DNA of 15,135 bases from Acidimicrobiia bacterium. GTDB lineage: Bacteria; Actinomycetota; Acidimicrobiia; Spongiisociales; SHLN01. Where the stretch lies: NCBI GenBank assembly GCA_004283105.1, contig SHLN01000034.1, forward strand, positions 1 through 15,135. Direction: 5' to 3'. The position numbers were made by a program, and so were the translations under genes. Shown here piece by piece: positions 14,827 through 15,135 of this stretch (position 1 is the stretch's first letter; the number at the start of each line of letters is the position of its first letter). The notes beneath the pieces were generated by a model, which worked only from the letters and a program-made list of their open reading frames with translations, did not search any database and was not told the DNA's origin.

Positions 14827-15135
14827 TCAGAGCTCTACTGCGATCGGCAGCACCATCTTGATGGTCGCCCCACCCCCGGGCGTTTCGAGGATCTGCACCT
14901 CTCCGTCGTGCGAAGACACAACCTCACGAACGATGGCGAGACCGAGGCCGGCGCCGCCGCTCGCCCGATCGCGTCCGCTGTCGGGGCGAGCAAATCGATC
15001 GAAGACCCGTTCGCGCTCGGACTCGGGAATGCCCGGACCGTGGTCGACGACGAGAACATGGACTCCATCAGCGGCTCGGCGGAAATCCCCGGCGAGTACT
15101 ACCTGTACATCAACGGCGGAACCATCTCCATCGAC
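14827..15135 (-). CDS. Sensor histidine kinase, C-terminal fragment
   Basis: The minus-strand frame ending at TGA (14827-14829) is open to the window edge, giving 102 residues of the C-terminus of a larger protein. It contains the ATP-binding boxes of histidine kinases in order: G1-type box VDHGPGIP, F-box ERVFDRFAR and G2 box SGGAGLGLAIV, then EVVSSHDGEVQILETPGGGATIKMVLP as in HATPase_c ends. The phospho-accepting His domain and sensor part lie outside the window. In two-component systems this enzyme phosphorylates a response regulator, whose gene would be upstream. The DUF454 gene follows 45 bp downstream. Confidence 0.9.
   Translation of the reverse strand, partial: VDGDGSAVDVQVVLAGDFRRAADGVHVLVVDHGPGIPESERERVFDRFARPDSGRDRASGGAGLGLAIVREVVSSHDGEVQILETPGGGATIKMVLPIAVEL

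Noticed and set aside
14835..15068. A 77-codon minus-strand frame near the right edge
   Set aside because: It is out of frame with the histidine kinase ATP-binding motifs, which are found in the neighbouring frame that is open to the window edge.

Overview
The window is high-GC, densely packed chromosomal DNA. The protein types (SPFH protein with a small ribbon-helix-helix partner, 2TM protein, MDR oxidoreductase next to a TetR regulator, DrrA/DrrB-like ABC pair), the GTG starts and the GC-rich codons suggest an actinobacterium. An Acidimicrobiia-like or other uncultured lineage is possible, but this is inference because no rRNA or marker gene is present. I see no tRNA, rRNA, CRISPR array, insertion sequence or phage gene.

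Layout, left to right. (1) 1-437: 3' end of a zinc/manganese-type ABC permease. (2) 438-1682, minus strand: a short-chain dehydrogenase followed by a small SAM methyltransferase. (3) 1788-3673, plus strand: an OsmC peroxiredoxin, a QOR2-type NAD(P)H:quinone oxidoreductase and a RidA-family protein. (4) 3762-5404, minus strand: an ABC-2 exporter pair (ATPase then permease, ATGA overlap). (5) 5533-6907: an SPFH/band-7 membrane protein and a small ribbon-helix-helix protein on the minus strand, divergent from a small zinc-ribbon protein. The shared promoter region holds a 24-bp operator-like palindrome. (6) 6913-8194: a second SAM methyltransferase (minus) and a 2TM-domain protein (plus). (7) 8258-9800: an alpha/beta hydrolase divergent from a winged-helix regulator, with a repeat-bearing AT-rich gap. 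(8) 9866-12012: a zinc-less MDR oxidoreductase divergent from a TetR regulator, with twin palindromic operators between them, then a DUF1801 protein overlapping the TetR gene. (9) 12127-14313: catalase-peroxidase KatG. (10) 14359-15135, minus strand: a YbaN/DUF454 membrane protein and, upstream of it, the C-terminal ATPase end of a sensor histidine kinase cut by the window edge.

Several genes fit handling of peroxides, quinones and reactive metabolites: OsmC, QOR2, RidA, the MDR enzyme and KatG. They sit in separate transcription units, so this is a loose neighbourhood and not one operon. The best regulatory signals are the TATCA-N3-TGATA double palindrome in front of the SPFH gene, the two CGTAC-N3-GTACG palindromes between the MDR and TetR genes, the TGAGAAT repeats between the hydrolase and its neighbouring regulator, and an inverted repeat upstream of katG. 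The module most worth a second look is the SPFH / ribbon-helix-helix / zinc-ribbon set with its phased operator.
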